Below, in pieces: positions 6,497 through 15,306 of a stretch of 15,992 nt of DNA. The stretch lies in the NCBI GenBank assembly GCA_035529405.1, contig DATKWV010000089.1, positions 1 to 15,992 of the forward strand. Direction: 5' to 3'. The number at the start of each line of letters is the position of its first letter. Position 1 is the stretch's first letter. The translations under genes and the position numbers were made by a program. The DNA comes from DATKWV01 sp035529405. Its GTDB lineage: Bacteria > Planctomycetota > Phycisphaerae > Sedimentisphaerales > Anaerobacaceae. The notes below the pieces were generated by a model. It had not been told where the DNA came from, made no database searches, and saw nothing but the letters and a program-made list of their open reading frames with translations.

Positions 6497-7353
6497 GCAG
6501 GAAAATTATCATTTTGATTGTTCTGTTAATGGTGACAGCGATTTTATTGGCTGGTTCGCTGTTTACGGTAGATGAGACCGAGCAGGGGATTGTTACGCAG
6601 TTGGGTAAGTACGTAAGGACCGTTACCGAGCCGGGCCTGCATCTTAAAGTTCCTTTTATTCAAAGTGTGCATAAATTCGAAGACAGGATACTGGAGTACG
6701 ATGCGTCAGCGGCCAAGATTATTACCAGTGACAAGAAACATCTTGACCTTGACAACTATGCGCGCTGGAGGATAGTAGAGCCTCTTAAGCTTTATCAGAC
6801 GGTGCGCAATGAATTGGGAGCGAGTGCACGTCTTGATGACATTGTGTTTTCCGAGATACGGGAGGAGCTTGCGCGACATACACTTACGGAAATTGTGTCG
6901 GTCAACCGTGCGTCGATAATGGAAAAGGTGGGTAAGAAGTGCGATGCAAAGGCAAGAGAATATGGTGTGGAAGTGATTGACGTGCGGATAAAGCGGGCGG
7001 ATTTGCCGTTGGAGGTTAGAGATTCTGTTTACGCACGAATGAGGGCAGAAAGACAGAGGCAGGCCAAGAAATATCGTTCCGAAGGCGAAGAAGAAGCGGT
7101 AAAAATCAGGGCCATTACGGATAAGGAAAGGACGATCCTGCTTGCAGAAAGTTACAGGCAGGCCGAGAAACTAAAAGGTGAAGGTGATGCGGCGGCAATC
7201 AAGATATATGCCGAAGCCTTTGAGAAGGACCCCGAGTTTTACACATTTGTGAGGACATTGGAGGCTTACGAGAAGTCACTGAGGCAGGATACAACAGTTG
7301 TTCTGCCGAGCGATTCGGAGTTTTTTCAGTATTTGAGTCCGCCGACAAAGTAA
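6493..7353 (+). CDS. hflC: HflC, SPFH-domain partner of HflK
   Basis: A 286-residue membrane protein with one N-terminal helix (about residues 4-23) followed by the SPFH domain (TVDETEQGIVTQLGKY onward, with EPGLHLKVPF). A charged coiled segment carries AERQRQAKKYRSEGEE, and the end has the family sequence YAEAFEKDPEFYTFVRTLEAY. It works as the obligate partner of HflK on the FtsH protease. The ATG lies within ATGA, sharing bases with the hflK stop, and a strong AGGAGGTG precedes it, so the two proteins are probably made in balance. The length is shorter than E. coli HflC (334), mostly in the mid-region. Confidence 0.92.
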   Translation: MSRKIIILIVLLMVTAILLAGSLFTVDETEQGIVTQLGKYVRTVTEPGLHLKVPFIQSVHKFEDRILEYDASAAKIITSDKKHLDLDNYARWRIVEPLKLYQTVRNELGASARLDDIVFSEIREELARHTLTEIVSVNRASIMEKVGKKCDAKAREYGVEVIDVRIKRADLPLEVRDSVYARMRAERQRQAKKYRSEGEEEAVKIRAITDKERTILLAESYRQAEKLKGEGDAAAIKIYAEAFEKDPEFYTFVRTLEAYEKSLRQDTTVVLPSDSEFFQYLSPPTK

Positions 7354-7366
7354 ACGGTTTTGTCGG
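7342..7366 (+). terminator. Hairpin over the hflC stop codon, possible terminator
   Basis: CCGACAAA (7342-7349) pairs perfectly with TTTGTCGG (7359-7366) around a 9-base loop that holds the hflC stop codon. No T run follows, so it may be a stabilising 3' structure rather than an intrinsic terminator. The rest of the gap to 7524 shows nothing else convincing. Confidence 0.4.
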
Positions 7367-7524
7367 GCCGGATGGAGTGATTTGTGTAGAATTTCGATGT
7401 CACGGTGTAAAAGCCGGGAATTGATACGGAGGCTGCCCATAAGATTGAGCATGTCATCGAATACAGGCTTTTCGTGCATACAAGGGCGAGAAGGGGTCAA
7501 AATGGGGAATTTTTAATTCTTTGC

Positions 7525-7553
7525 TTGACAAATTATGTGAAATTACAGATAAT
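7525..7553 (+). promoter_or_regulatory. Strong sigma70-like promoter of the FHA-GAF gene
   Basis: A perfect TTGACA (7525-7530), an ideal 17-base spacer and GATAAT (7548-7553, five of six matches). The start codon is 40 bases further on. The gene is therefore likely transcribed separately from hflKC. Confidence 0.7.
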
Positions 7554-7593
7554 TTACTGGTAAATCGAAGGCCGAAAGCAGGGAGGAGAACCA

Positions 7594-8463
7594 ATGCGTC
7601 TGGTCGTAAAACAAGATGACCGGATAGTCAGCGAGCTTGATTTTGCCCAGGGTCCGATTCGTATGGGCAGGCAGGCAAACAATCAGGTGGTACTGGCGGA
7701 TAAAACTATTTCAAGACAACACGCGGCACTATACAACACACAGGACGGCAAGTGGGTGGTTGAAGACCTGGGCTCTGCAAACAAGACATATCTCAACGGG
7801 GAGGCGGTTAGCAAGACGGACATCAAAAACGGGGACGTGTTGAGCATAGGTGATTTTTCAATTGCGGTCACGATTGAAGAAAAGAGCCAGAGCGAGAAGC
7901 CGCCCACCAGTGCCGGTGATACCGTGGCCACAACCAGCAAGGGCCCCCAGATAATCGCCAGAGAACTCGATACGCCCGATGCGCCGCCAATCAGGTTCCC
8001 GGCGCAGCGTGCAAAGGATTTTATGACAGCAGTAGCGTTGCTGAACGATGCCGACAGTGCCGATGAGGTGTTACTGACATTACTGGATTTGACATTGACG
8101 CAGTTTGGGGCCGGTAACGTCTGGTGCGCGGTGCGAACCGAGCCGAACGGTCCGATGACCGCGCACGCAGGAAAGAAGCGCGGCGGTGAACCGGTGCAGC
8201 TGGAACAGATAAAACTGAGCCAAAACATTACGCAATCGGTGGAAAGACATCATTTCATGCTGTTTCTGTTCGCTCGAATACCGAACCAGGTTCAGAAGGG
8301 CGACATACGTTCGGCGATTATATCGCCGATAGTCGGCAAAGAGGGCTGCTACGGGGTGATATATGTCGATAATTATATCGGCGATGAGCACTACAGTCTG
8401 ACGGACCTGGATTACCTGATGCTGCTTGGTATTCACACAACCAGCATATTGCAGAGCCTGTAA
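7594..8463 (+). CDS. FHA domain protein with a C-terminal GAF-like domain
   Basis: A 289-residue soluble protein. Residues 1-95 form an FHA domain, which binds phosphothreonine peptides. The core residues are in place: GR (25-26), SRQH (40-43) and the Asn63 of GSANKTYLNG. A polar linker (about 96-130) follows. Residues about 135-289 resemble a GAF domain (SAIISPIVGKEG, then YGVIYVDN, then YSLTDLDYLMLL). Such FHA-GAF proteins usually act in signalling by Ser/Thr kinases or with regulators. No kinase, cyclase or DNA-binding domain is attached here. GGGAGGAG gives a strong ribosome site 6 bases before the ATG. No partner gene is adjacent, so the target cannot be named. Confidence 0.8.
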   Translation: MRLVVKQDDRIVSELDFAQGPIRMGRQANNQVVLADKTISRQHAALYNTQDGKWVVEDLGSANKTYLNGEAVSKTDIKNGDVLSIGDFSIAVTIEEKSQSEKPPTSAGDTVATTSKGPQIIARELDTPDAPPIRFPAQRAKDFMTAVALLNDADSADEVLLTLLDLTLTQFGAGNVWCAVRTEPNGPMTAHAGKKRGGEPVQLEQIKLSQNITQSVERHHFMLFLFARIPNQVQKGDIRSAIISPIVGKEGCYGVIYVDNYIGDEHYSLTDLDYLMLLGIHTTSILQSL

Positions 8464-8580
8464 TCAGTACTACGGCCCAGGGCTGTTTGACCACTGAGGG
8501 GAAATCCTAAATCCTTCTTCCAGGTACCGGCCCTTGTCGTACAGGTTTTGCGGCCGCTGGAAGTTATTAGAGGAAAAATG

Positions 8581-8610
8581 TTGATACAGTGTTCCGAACC
8601 CTGTTATCAT
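8581..8610 (+). promoter_or_regulatory. Possible promoter of the large secreted protein gene
   Basis: TTGATA, an 18-base spacer and TATCAT, each hexamer close to consensus. The leader to the ATG at 8698 is about 80 bases. The remaining bases of the gap 8464-8697 show no gene. Confidence 0.4.
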
Positions 8611-8697
8611 AAAATACACAATTACCTGCAATAGCGGGCATAATGAATCTGCAGAGATGAAAGAAACAGGCCGGCCGGATATTTTTTGGAGAACGTT

Positions 8698-11600
8698 ATG
8701 AATTCTGCACCGACGAGAACCAGCAGTTTCTCAGCAGTTTTTTACCTGGCGATGTTATGCTCGGTGTCCAACGGATACGCTGATGCTAATTATACCTGGG
8801 ACATAAGACCGTTCGGTCAATTATGCTGCTGGTCACAGCAGACCGGCCCCCTGGGAAAACCCATACACAGCACGGGTTTGATAGAAGTACCCCGGTCGGG
8901 GGCTGATGAATGGAATATCGGCGTTGGGTGGCAGCAGGAGCGGGACATCGATAGTATCGAGATTAGCTATGACGGCAAAGTTTCGCGGCAGTTTGCCGAG
9001 GAAACGCAGGTGCAGTACTGGTTTAAAGAATGGCCGGGTGAAGCGCCCGTAAGACATACCATAGAAGATGCTGTCGATGACCCCTGGCAGGGCAAATGGC
9101 TGACCGCACGTACAGATGTGCGTATAGACGGCAGGACGGTGAATTATACATTCAGGGCCTTGTCGAGGGACGAGAACCCGCGCGCGGGTAATCTGCCCGA
9201 CGCGGTCAATTACAGAAGGACTCTTAAAATACGATTGCTTTACCACAAAAAAGCTGCCCGCATTGTGTCATTAAAGGTCTATTCGCCGACAGAGGAAAAG
9301 AAGGTGTCCGTGCGCATTGAGTTCGGGTGCGATAAAGCCGCAGGTAAAAGCGTGACAGGAAAGCTTGAAATCTACAATGGATGGATTGAGAAAGTCTGTG
9401 GCTGGGGATGGGATGACGGGGACATGATGGATACGAGCAGGTCCTGGTCGATAAAGGGCGGGGACAAACCCAAGGGCATCATAGTCGAGCTTAAAGCAGC
9501 AAAGCCGAAATTACCGGGTTCCAATGACCTTACGATTGTCACTGTTCGTTCAAGTGACGGGACGTTTTCGTTTCTGGCGGATGATTTGGAAAAAGGCCCG
9601 ATGTATATTCCCGCATATTCGGTTTTCATAACCGAGGCGGGCGATTTGACCACTTTCGCAGATTCCAATGTTAAAAAGGGGCGAACCGTTCGGGATAAGC
9701 TGAAACTTGAAGGCGAACAGACGTACAGCCGGGCCGGTAAGGAGATACCACCCCTGCAGGTAATGCTCAGAGAAGACGGGGGCAGACTATATCTTCCTGT
9801 AGCCGCTGACGCAAGCTGGCAGAAATTCGCTGTGGAGTGGGGAGGCGGTTTCTTTATGAATAAACGCAGCACCAAAGCCAAAGGCAGAGAACTGCTCCGC
9901 TGCAACTGGAAAAAGACTGAATTGCATTGGTACATCGGTACCGGTGAAAAACCCGTATATGACCGCGATGACAAGACTTCGCAGATGTCAGTTCTCAGTG
10001 ACTACCTGCCGGTGGCTGTTGTCCGTTGGAATCATGAGGGGCTGAATTATTACCAGGAAGCATTTGTGACTTTACTGGAAGGCCCCCTGTCACCGTACGA
10101 CCCTGAAAGGAATGAACAGACGCCGGCAATTTTGATGATTAAGCTTGATATTTCGAATCCTGCCGGCGACGAAAAGAGCGCGCATCTGTGGTTAAAACCG
10201 GATTCACTGGAGAAAATGTTTCTTCAGGACAATTTTATTATGGACCGAATGGGTGCAGGCGAGTTTATCAGGGCGTGCGTGAGGCTTCCGCAGGCCGGTA
10301 TATGTACTGCGGCAAAGGTCGAACAGGAAGCTGCGCACTATGGTTTGAAAGTCCAGGCTAATGAATCGGTGTCAATGTATATCTATGTGCCATTCGTGGG
10401 CGATTTGACCGAGCAGTATAAGACAAAAATCGCTGGTCTTGACTACGATACCGAAAGGAAACGTGTTGTTTCATACTGGAGAAACATTGTCAATGCGTAT
10501 AAGGCCTTTGACGTGCCGGAAATGAAATTTAACGATATATCCAAATCTGTGCTGCCGCATATTCGCATGAGCACCACTAAGGACCCCAAAAGCGGCCTGT
10601 TTATGGTGCCTGCTGCCACGTTCGGTTACGGAGTCTATGCGAACGAATCCGCGTTCCAGACGATTTTTCTCGACCGGGTCGGTGACCATGAAACGGCGGC
10701 CCATTACCTGGAGACCTTCCTGAGACTTCAGGGCACAGACCCTTTACCCGGGACATTTACCGGTGACCAAAGTGCGGTATTCCACGGAGGAAAAGTAGAT
10801 GATGAGTACAACTATACCTCGGGCCCATATAATCTCGACCACGGCACGGTGCTTTGGGCGCTTGCCCGGCACTATCTTATGTCGCATGACTTCGAGTGGC
10901 TGCGGCACGCCGAACCAGGCATGCTTAAAGCTGCCGACTGGATTATCCAGCAGAGGAACCAGACAAAACTAACCAGCGAAGACGGCGAGGCGGTCCTTCA
11001 TTACGGGCTTTTACCGGCGGGAAGACTGGAGGACAACGATGACTGGGGTTTCTGGTTTGCGGTGAACGCTTATGCCTGGCTGGGATTGGAGCAGACCGCC
11101 AGGGCCTTCCAGTACGCCGGATTGCCGGACGGCGACAGACTGGCAAAAGAGGCGCAGGCGTATCTTGATGATTTGCGGACTGCTGTAAGACGCACAAGCG
11201 AGTTGGCCCCCGTTGTGCGATTGAGAAACAACACTTATGTTCCGTTTGTGCCTTCACGGGTGTATCAACGGTTCCGGTATTTTGGTCCGATGCGGTCGGA
11301 ATTTTATTCACGTTACAAAACAAATACCCTGCTGACTTTCCGGTTATCGGCTACCAGAGAAGCGCTTTACGGGCCGATGATTCTTTTAACAACGGGCATT
11401 ATCGAGCCTCATACGGTTCTGGCCGAGGCAATCCTCGACGACTGGGAAGACAACATCACGCTTTCCAGTTCCCTTGGCCAGCATATTCACGGCGTGGTTG
11501 ACGATGAGTACTGGTTCAGCAGGGGGGGGATGGTTTTTCAGCCGAATCTGCAAAATCCCATACAGGCGTATTTGCTGAGCAACGAAATCCCCGCAGCGGT

Positions 11601-12087
11601 CAGGAGCATTTATAACGCAATGACATCGTGTCTTTACGGCGATGTTACCGCTTTTACGGAAGAATACCGAAGATGGGGCATCGGCAGCGGCCCTATGTAT
11701 AAGATACCGGATGAATCCCGGTTTGTGAATCGCGTTTGCGATATGCTGGTACTGGAAGTGGGTGACGAACTATGGCTGGCTGCGGGAACTCCGAGATACT
11801 GGCTGGAGCCGGGCAGAAAAATCGAAGTGTATAATATCGAAACCGTTTTCGGCGGGGTGGCCTATGTATTACGTCACGGCAGCAGACCCTGTACTATTGA
11901 GGCGGCCATAAAGCTGCCGACATATAATCGCCCGGAGAAGGTGGTGTTGTTTGTTCGCAGCCCATTTCAAAAGCCGATTAAGGCTGTGCAGGTAAATGGA
12001 AAGGACTGGAGTAACTGGGATGATACGAGGGAAGCTGTTTTCCTGCCGGCAAAGGGGCAAAACCTGGAGGTAACTGTCTCTTATTGA
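8698..12087 (+). CDS. Large secreted protein with a six-hairpin glycosidase-like domain
   Basis: A 1129-residue protein. The start is the ATG at 8698, because GGAG (8688-8691) sits 6 bases upstream; a TTG at 8686 in the same frame overlaps that site. The first 28 residues form a likely Sec signal peptide (core VFYLAMLCSV, cleavage near GYA-DA). Residues about 30-600 look beta-rich, with many Trp and Tyr. Residues about 609-1000 are helical with repeated aromatic pairs (DWGFWFAVNAYAWLGLEQTA), the style of an alpha/alpha six-barrel glycosidase. A C-terminal beta-rich part (about 1036-1129) has IKAVQVNGKDW, common in such enzymes. No CAZy family or catalytic acid is recognised with confidence. 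A role in polysaccharide breakdown is an inference. No transporter or second enzyme is adjacent. Confidence 0.7.
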   Translation: MNSAPTRTSSFSAVFYLAMLCSVSNGYADANYTWDIRPFGQLCCWSQQTGPLGKPIHSTGLIEVPRSGADEWNIGVGWQQERDIDSIEISYDGKVSRQFAEETQVQYWFKEWPGEAPVRHTIEDAVDDPWQGKWLTARTDVRIDGRTVNYTFRALSRDENPRAGNLPDAVNYRRTLKIRLLYHKKAARIVSLKVYSPTEEKKVSVRIEFGCDKAAGKSVTGKLEIYNGWIEKVCGWGWDDGDMMDTSRSWSIKGGDKPKGIIVELKAAKPKLPGSNDLTIVTVRSSDGTFSFLADDLEKGPMYIPAYSVFITEAGDLTTFADSNVKKGRTVRDKLKLEGEQTYSRAGKEIPPLQVMLREDGGRLYLPVAADASWQKFAVEWGGGFFMNKRSTKAKGRELLRCNWKKTELHWYIGTGEKPVYDRDDKTSQMSVLSDYLPVAVVRWNHEGLNYYQEAFVTLLEGPLSPYDPERNEQTPAILMIKLDISNPAGDEKSAHLWLKPDSLEKMFLQDNFIMDRMGAGEFIRACVRLPQAGICTAAKVEQEAAHYGLKVQANESVSMYIYVPFVGDLTEQYKTKIAGLDYDTERKRVVSYWRNIVNAYKAFDVPEMKFNDISKSVLPHIRMSTTKDPKSGLFMVPAATFGYGVYANESAFQTIFLDRVGDHETAAHYLETFLRLQGTDPLPGTFTGDQSAVFHGGKVDDEYNYTSGPYNLDHGTVLWALARHYLMSHDFEWLRHAEPGMLKAADWIIQQRNQTKLTSEDGEAVLHYGLLPAGRLEDNDDWGFWFAVNAYAWLGLEQTARAFQYAGLPDGDRLAKEAQAYLDDLRTAVRRTSELAPVVRLRNNTYVPFVPSRVYQRFRYFGPMRSEFYSRYKTNTLLTFRLSATREALYGPMILLTTGIIEPHTVLAEAILDDWEDNITLSSSLGQHIHGVVDDEYWFSRGGMVFQPNLQNPIQAYLLSNEIPAAVRSIYNAMTSCLYGDVTAFTEEYRRWGIGSGPMYKIPDESRFVNRVCDMLVLEVGDELWLAAGTPRYWLEPGRKIEVYNIETVFGGVAYVLRHGSRPCTIEAAIKLPTYNRPEKVVLFVRSPFQKPIKAVQVNGKDWSNWDDTREAVFLPAKGQNLEVTVSY

Positions 12088-12134
12088 ACGTTGCCTGCCG
12101 CTGCAGCAAACTTAAAGGGGGCATAGAACAAGGA

Positions 12135-13337
12135 TTACAGGGGCGGTGCGGCGTTTAACAAGTCGGTTATGACCGAAAGCATCTGATTTTTTGTTTTGGC
12201 GGTCTTGAGCCGGGTCAAAAGCGCGGTTTGGCGCGCCGTTATACAAACGGGCTGACGTAAATCGAAATCAGCAGTGCGTGTAATAGAGCCGATTGCGGTA
12301 CATAAGCGGTCAATGTCAGTGCCGAACTTTGCGCTTATTTCGACCGTGGTCTTCAGATTTTCGGGCAGTTCAGCGGTGTTAAATTGTCCCGGCAGGTCAC
12401 ACTTGTTCAGTACCGTGAGAACCTTTTTGCCTGCAAGGGTGTTGACAACGGCCTTGTCAAGCTGTGCACAAGACTGGCTGTTGTCTAAAACAAGCAGCAC
12501 CAGGTGGGCATCATCCAAAAGCTCAAGGGTGGTTTGCCGGGCCATTGCGTCGATGGTGTTTTCCGCTGGTGCGGCAAGGCCGGCATCCAGTCCGGCTGTA
12601 TCAAACAATTCTATAGCCAGTGAGCCGATATTGCATTGTGCCGAAATCCAGTCCCTTGTTGTGCCCCTGATGTCGGTAACAATGGCTTTTTGCCTGCCTG
12701 CGAGGGTGTTCAAGAGGGTGCTTTTGCCGGTATTGGCAGGGCCGGCAATAATGACTTTACAGCCGTAGATAATGAGCTTTGCGATTTTGCTTTTATCGAG
12801 TATTTGGCCGGCCTTGGCGTGTATGTGCTTAATGGTTTTGCTGTCGAGGCTTTGCAGCCATTGCTTTGCCGTTTTGGCTAACCCGGTTTCGATTTGGTTC
12901 AGTACCAGTTTTGTACCCTCTATTGTTTTTGCATGGGGCTGGGCTAGCTTAGCCTCAAGTTCGATGGTATTTTCGCAGCCTTCGGCGGTGAATATCCTGG
13001 TCAGCATCTGGTCGGTTGTGATGGGGGTCACACCGTTTTCGGTAAGCAGCTTCATTATGTCGGCGACAATAAGCGGATTGCCGTGACAGTTTATGGCGAT
13101 GGTATTGGGGCCTTCACAGCCGATTACGACCTGGTCGATGGTTTGGCTGCCTTTGTATATATGGCCGAGCAGAATTTTGCCGGGTTTGAAAATGGCGGCT
13201 TTGCCGCCTGTGGTTTTGAGTATCTTTTCAAGGACTGTTTGGATGCCGTCACCGAAGAGCTGAATGGTGGATATGGCGCCAGTACCGGCGGCGGTCATTA
13301 CAGCAGCGAACATGGTCGTCGAGACCCTCAAAGTCAT
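12135..13337 (-). CDS. Divergent MnmE-like GTPase lacking the C-terminal cysteine motif
   Basis: A 400-residue protein. The GTPase domain is intact: G1 GPANTGKST (199-207), the MnmE-like TDIRGTTRD (221-229), G3 DTAGL (246-250), G4 NKCD (311-314) and G5 SAK (335-337). Residues 1-80 resemble the MnmE folate-binding domain. The conserved segment that should follow the HG motif (HGNPL here, 85-89) is not recognisable. The C-terminal FCIGK that carries the catalytic cysteine of MnmE is missing: the protein ends in AAPPL, and the 47 bases to the next gene encode no such motif. The start ATG overlaps the stop of the membrane-protein gene by 4 bases, with AGGAG about 10 bases upstream. True MnmE modifies U34 of some tRNAs with MnmG; whether this one does is doubtful. 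Confidence 0.75.
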   Translation of the reverse strand: MTLRVSTTMFAAVMTAAGTGAISTIQLFGDGIQTVLEKILKTTGGKAAIFKPGKILLGHIYKGSQTIDQVVIGCEGPNTIAINCHGNPLIVADIMKLLTENGVTPITTDQMLTRIFTAEGCENTIELEAKLAQPHAKTIEGTKLVLNQIETGLAKTAKQWLQSLDSKTIKHIHAKAGQILDKSKIAKLIIYGCKVIIAGPANTGKSTLLNTLAGRQKAIVTDIRGTTRDWISAQCNIGSLAIELFDTAGLDAGLAAPAENTIDAMARQTTLELLDDAHLVLLVLDNSQSCAQLDKAVVNTLAGKKVLTVLNKCDLPGQFNTAELPENLKTTVEISAKFGTDIDRLCTAIGSITRTADFDLRQPVCITARQTALLTRLKTAKTKNQMLSVITDLLNAAPPL

Positions 13338-13942
13338 TCGAGGTAGTCTCCTGAGACCAAGCGTAATTTGCGCATAATACTCCAGCTAACCGGGAAGAAA
13401 TGTTTACCCCAGAACACAGCCGGGGCATTAATTATCCAGCAGGTACACGAAAACAAGCAGAGCTCGACGGTTGACCAGGGCTCTTCGGCAGGCTCAATTA
13501 GTAATGCCATAATTGTGAATGCAATTGGTAACAGACAGATAATGAGCAGGATAAATCTTTTGACTTTTGTAAGGTCTGTTTGGAATACTGACAGCATACC
13601 TATGAACATCCCAGAGAAACCGGAGCAGATAATCATCTCTGTAAACAACGATGCCAAGGCGAAGTGAAGTTCTATTGCTTTGATGGGTTGGGACTCAAAT
13701 AGGGCGTCGAATATTCGCACGACGGGGAAAGACATAAGGAGTAAGCATTGGCCAAGAACAAATAGGATTATGCAAATATCCATAACCTTCTTAATGGTTT
13801 TTTTGTGCCTGTTGAAAAACTTGCTTGGTTTCGGTGGAGGGGGAGTTTTACCCCAAAAGAAGTGGATTACCCAGACAGCGGCCATAATAGCATACCAAAA
13901 CCAAACGTTGAAAAAGATTTTTGGCAGTGCCAGCGCTGTCAC
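13334..13942 (-). CDS. Five-helix membrane protein, function unknown
   Basis: A 202-residue protein with five predicted membrane helices, at about residues 9-30, 50-73, 90-115, 128-150 and 158-182. A basic loop (KFFNRHKKTIKK) lies between the first two helices. No known domain or catalytic motif was recognised. The start is GTG with GGAGGT just upstream, 18 bases after the coaX stop. The end overlaps the MnmE-like gene by 4 bases (ATGA), so the two products are likely made together. The setting suggests a partner of that GTPase, but this is only a guess from gene order. Confidence 0.7.
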   Translation of the reverse strand: MTALALPKIFFNVWFWYAIMAAVWVIHFFWGKTPPPPKPSKFFNRHKKTIKKVMDICIILFVLGQCLLLMSFPVVRIFDALFESQPIKAIELHFALASLFTEMIICSGFSGMFIGMLSVFQTDLTKVKRFILLIICLLPIAFTIMALLIEPAEEPWSTVELCLFSCTCWIINAPAVFWGKHFFPVSWSIMRKLRLVSGDYLE

Positions 13943-13960
13943 GCGACCTCCGTATATAAC

Positions 13961-14746
13961 TTATAGTTTTTTATCGAGGTATTTTCTGTACGCAAGTGCG
14001 ATGCCTTTGACGACAAGATTCGGCACGTAGTTGTCGATGAAGTGACAGTCGTGTTTGATTATTTCGGCGCCGGAACCGGTGATGACGGTCTGGGGCCAGG
14101 TGCCGATTTTGTCCGCATAGCGGGCGATAACCGTTTCGAGGGTGCCGATGGCTGAATAATACAGGCCGCAGTTTATGGCCTCAGCGGTTGTTCTGCCAAA
14201 AGGTAATTCAGGCCTGGTGACCTGAACGTGCGGCAGTTGTGCGGTGTTTTCCTTGAGGGCCTTTGCGCTGATTGCAAAACCGGGGCAGATGACACCGCCG
14301 ACAAATACACCCCTGTCGTCAACGAGGTCGATTGTTACAGCGGTGCCGAAGTCGGCGACGACGACGGCTTTTTCCACTACGGCATAAGCGGCAGCGGCTG
14401 ACAATACCCTGTCTGTGCCGACTTTTTCAGGTTCAGCAACGGACAGGTCGAGCGGCAAAGGAATATCCCTGCCGATGATAAGTATCTTTTCACCGAGTGA
14501 ATCGTTTACGATTTTTTCCACCATTTCGGTCCAGGCGGGCCTGACCGATGATACGATGATGACGCCGTCGCGTTTTTTTTCCTTCGAGCTTTCAACTGCG
14601 GGGATTTGCTGCCAGGCCGATTCGAGCAGGTCGGCAAGGTCTTTTGCGGGGTGGCCGGGAACGGACTTGATAAACTGTTCCTGGCCCTTTAGGAAAAGGC
14701 CTACGCTTATATTCGTATTTCCTATATCAACGGCAATTATGTTCAT
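13961..14746 (-). CDS. coaX: Type III pantothenate kinase
   Basis: A 261-residue soluble enzyme that phosphorylates pantothenate in the first step of coenzyme A synthesis. Motifs are those of the type III family of the ASKHA fold: DIGNTN at residues 6-11, the GTDRV motif, DFGTAVTID, and GGVICPG. Length and order match the family. The ATG follows AAGGTACAAATT. It is the first gene of a minus-strand operon with the membrane protein and the MnmE-like GTPase. No link in function between CoA synthesis and the other two is evident. Confidence 0.92.
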   Translation of the reverse strand: MNIIAVDIGNTNISVGLFLKGQEQFIKSVPGHPAKDLADLLESAWQQIPAVESSKEKKRDGVIIVSSVRPAWTEMVEKIVNDSLGEKILIIGRDIPLPLDLSVAEPEKVGTDRVLSAAAAYAVVEKAVVVADFGTAVTIDLVDDRGVFVGGVICPGFAISAKALKENTAQLPHVQVTRPELPFGRTTAEAINCGLYYSAIGTLETVIARYADKIGTWPQTVITGSGAEIIKHDCHFIDNYVPNLVVKGIALAYRKYLDKKL

Positions 14747-14775
14747 AATTTGTACCTTGTCCGGCTATTTGTCTT

Positions 14776-14804
14776 TGTTTACTTTATTTTGCCGCTAATG
14801 TCAA
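14776..14804 (-). promoter_or_regulatory. Possible promoter of the coaX operon
   Basis: On the minus strand, a perfect TTGACA, a 17-base spacer and a weak TAAACA. It lies 29 bases before the coaX ATG. The -10 match is only three of six, so the call is tentative. Confidence 0.35.
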
Positions 14805-14849
14805 TCCTGGCCGGCGGCGGCGGTGTATTTTACGACAAAGGGAATTTGC

Positions 14850-14878
14850 TTTACGGTCGGGTCAATTTACTTTATGAT
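14850..14878 (+). promoter_or_regulatory. Possible promoter of the mntA-hepT pair
   Basis: TTTACG, a 17-base spacer and TATGAT (five of six), 14 bases before the ATG at 14893. It points away from the coaX promoter in the same 146-base gap. Confidence 0.4.
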
Positions 14879-14892
14879 TAAGGCCTGCTGAT

Positions 14893-15306
14893 ATGGATGA
14901 AACAAACAAGATAATCACTACGGTATTAAAATACTATCCTGATGTTCAGGCGGTCTATTTGTTCGGCAGCTACGGTACAGACCAGGCATGGGCAGACAGT
15001 GATATAGATATTGCGGTGCTTTTGCCGCACGAGAAATCCTGCAAGGCCGGCTGTTTACTGATGAGTGATTTACGCTTCGAACTGGAAAGACTGCTGGGAA
15101 AAGGGGTGGATTTAATCAATTTACGTCGGGTTGGCACCGTCCTCCAAAAGGAAATTGTTATGGCGGACCGCCGTATTTATTACGGCGATGAATATGCGGC
15201 CGATGAGTTCGAGATGCTGACGTTTTCATATTATCAAAAACTAAACGAAGAGCGCCGGGAAATTCTTGAAGACATTCTGGCCAACGGAAGGATTTACAAG
15301 GTATGA
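14893..15306 (+). CDS. mntA: MntA-type nucleotidyltransferase antitoxin
   Basis: A 137-residue protein of the minimal nucleotidyltransferase family. The catalytic pattern GS-x10-DxD is complete: Gly25-Ser26 and Asp37-Ile-Asp39 within LFGSYGTD and SDIDIAV, with a third acidic position likely in GVDLINL. In characterised pairs, MntA adds AMP groups to a tyrosine of HepT and silences it. The gene overlaps the hepT-like gene by 4 bases (ATGA), the usual antitoxin-first order. Only a weak AAGG lies upstream. A stand-alone nucleotidyltransferase without a toxin role is the alternative. Confidence 0.85.
   Translation: MDETNKIITTVLKYYPDVQAVYLFGSYGTDQAWADSDIDIAVLLPHEKSCKAGCLLMSDLRFELERLLGKGVDLINLRRVGTVLQKEIVMADRRIYYGDEYAADEFEMLTFSYYQKLNEERREILEDILANGRIYKV

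Noticed and set aside
7276..7500. Minus-strand ORF of 74 codons over the hflC end and the following gap
   Set aside because: Part of it (7369-7485) reads like protein, but it has no clear ribosome site and overlaps hflC on the other strand. Possibly a gene remnant, not supportable.
9372..9974. Minus-strand open frame of 200 codons within the large secreted protein gene
   Set aside because: Composition is Ser-rich and low in structure, and it lies fully opposite a coherent coding frame.
12089..12111. Imperfect hairpin between the secreted-protein gene and the MnmE-like gene
   Set aside because: The stem needs two bulges and no T run follows, so it is too weak to call a terminator.
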